From Salmonirosea aquatica (lineage in GTDB: Bacteria; Bacteroidota; Bacteroidia; Cytophagales; Spirosomataceae): a stretch of 64,000 bases of DNA. The notes beneath the pieces are model-generated. The model made no database searches and was not told the DNA's origin. It saw only the letters and a program-made list of their open reading frames with translations. Each line of letters begins with the position of its first letter. Within the stretch, counting starts at the first letter, position 1. This document shows positions 63,298 to 64,000 of this stretch, one piece after another. A program made the translations under genes and the position numbers. The stretch spans positions 1,736,001-1,800,000 of the forward strand of contig NZ_WHLY01000002.1 in the NCBI RefSeq assembly GCF_009296315.1, read 5' to 3'.

Positions 63298-63981
63298 CTA
63301 GAATCCTTATTTACCAATTATTCAATCATTAATCTATTCACCCTCACGTGGTTAGAAGTAGGATTGGGAATAAATAACATAATTTTCATTATAATTGTTG
63401 CCGGTAAACTCCAAAAATTACATCAAGACAAAGCTTAAAAATTTTATCTAGGGTCGCGATAGTGCTAAGGCACTTCCATTGCTTACCATTTCGAGGAACG
63501 ATTCTGCTCGGTTCTCAATTTTGCTGCACCACCAGAAAAATTCACTACGGACTGGAAAAGGAATCCAATTTCTTGCCTTCTTAGTAACAGACTATCCTGT
63601 TAAGAAAGAGCGCTCCCCTTTGGACGTGCCCTAACCCAGATGGTCCTGCTCAATGTTATTTTTTCATTCGATAAGGTATTGATTGTGGTCGGATTGGCAG
63701 AAAACATACTAATCATAACTACCGCTTTTGTCTTTTCCACCCGTATCATGGTTATTCTGCGACGAGATTTGGCAATTTTTGCCAATGAAATCTTTCAATA
63801 AAAAAATCCTTGCCCTGTCGCTTCTGATAACGATTGGTACGCTTCTTGTGGCAAAGGCAGCCTATCATAAAATACCCCAATGCTACGTGTGTTTTGCCGT
63901 GCCCTTTTGGCAGTGGCGATCTTTAACATGCGTACGACAAGAGCAACAGAACTGATTAAACTAAAGGATCGAGTAGACTAG
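63298..63981 (+). pseudogene. Decayed TerC-family membrane protein gene
   Basis: About 684 bp, nearly the length of a full terC, but broken into pieces in different frames. The N-terminal part (63298-63438) reads NLFTLTWLEVGLGINNIIFI, matching TerC where GID-N is normal (here GIN). A middle piece (about 63495-63570) reads GTILLGSQFC...RKIHYGLE in another frame, as in TerC LILLLGGLFL...KEIHxxLE. The C-terminal part reads TQMVLLNVIFSFDKVLIVVGLAENI (63634 on), then after a shift KKILALSLLITIGTLLVAKA, then after another FLAVAIFNMRTTRA to stop at 63981. No start codon is in place. TerC proteins export metal ions or protect against tellurite; this copy cannot work. Confidence 0.82.
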
Positions 63982-64000
63982 TGTTTCCACTTCTCTTTTC

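Noticed and set aside
63235-63438. Small intact membrane protein of 67 residues
   Set aside because: Its hydrophobic half is the N-terminus of TerC and the later TerC parts follow in other frames, so it is a fragment of a decayed gene.
1-64000. CRISPR array or Cas genes
   Set aside because: No regularly spaced repeats were seen; the only tandem repeat is the 12-bp one at 63104, without spacers.

Overview
The window is a chromosomal segment of a Bacteroidota member, most likely of the Cytophagales (Spirosomataceae/Dyadobacter-like). The basis is two SusC/SusD nutrient-uptake pairs, a sulfatase with its own formylglycine-generating enzyme, many secreted Gfo/Idh/MocA, TIM-barrel and esterase proteins, TAxxTTTG-type promoter boxes, and a eukaryote-like ribonucleotide reductase R2. 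Base composition is roughly balanced. The palindrome GGTACC is strikingly frequent (about 95-100 by hand count, against about 16 expected), but rare in the parts that look acquired.

Layout. 1-0.7 kb: the 3' end of an enoyl-CoA hydratase/isomerase gene, tRNA-Arg(ACG) and a terminator. 0.8-6.2 kb: one giant gene joining two alpha/beta-hydrolase (lipase-like) domains to a CHAT caspase-like protease domain. 6.5-9.7 kb: a small defence-type block made of an AbiE-type toxin-antitoxin pair with a palindromic operator on its start codon, then an HNH endonuclease with a PUA/EVE-like N-terminus overlapping a MazG-like pyrophosphohydrolase. 9.8-21.7 kb: secreted catabolism genes (sulfatase, FGE, esterase, sugar isomerase, oxidoreductase, M14 peptidase) and a J-motif protein. 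21.7-25.1 kb: an XRE regulator/membrane protein pair, a small secreted protein, an SRPBCC protein and a PQQ-type sugar dehydrogenase. 25.6-30.6 kb: SusC (frameshifted)/SusD. 31.1-32.1 kb: a complete IS5-like element, inserted just upstream of a C25 (gingipain-like) peptidase. 34-42 kb: a gene remnant, a thioredoxin-fold protein, YigZ, an MFS transporter and a second, intact SusC/SusD pair. 42.2-44.6 kb: a signalling set of RsbQ-like hydrolase, PAS histidine kinase and response regulator. 45-55 kb: CorA, GNAT, FkbM (frameshifted), a glycosyltransferase, NrdB, RecX, a beta-barrel protein, a phosphoesterase, TyrS and two ferritin-like proteins. 55.4-63 kb: a polysaccharide operon (four glycosyltransferases, an AsnB-type amidotransferase, a frameshifted Wzy). 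63.3-64 kb: a decayed terC gene.

How the genes work together. The sulfatase and FGE form an enzyme/maturase pair that fits with the nearby sugar-processing enzymes. Each SusC/SusD pair forms an outer-membrane importer, but neither carries glycoside hydrolases beside it. The RsbQ-like hydrolase probably feeds a signal to the PAS kinase. The 55-63 kb genes form one tightly overlapping operon for building and polymerising a surface glycan.

Three otherwise intact genes (susC, fkbM, wzy) each appear to have lost exactly one base in a mononucleotide run. Either the assembly has systematic homopolymer errors or these loci are phase-variable or decaying. The most interesting candidates for new biology are the double-hydrolase/CHAT fusion, the EVE-HNH/MazG pair and the RsbQ/PAS-kinase pair.
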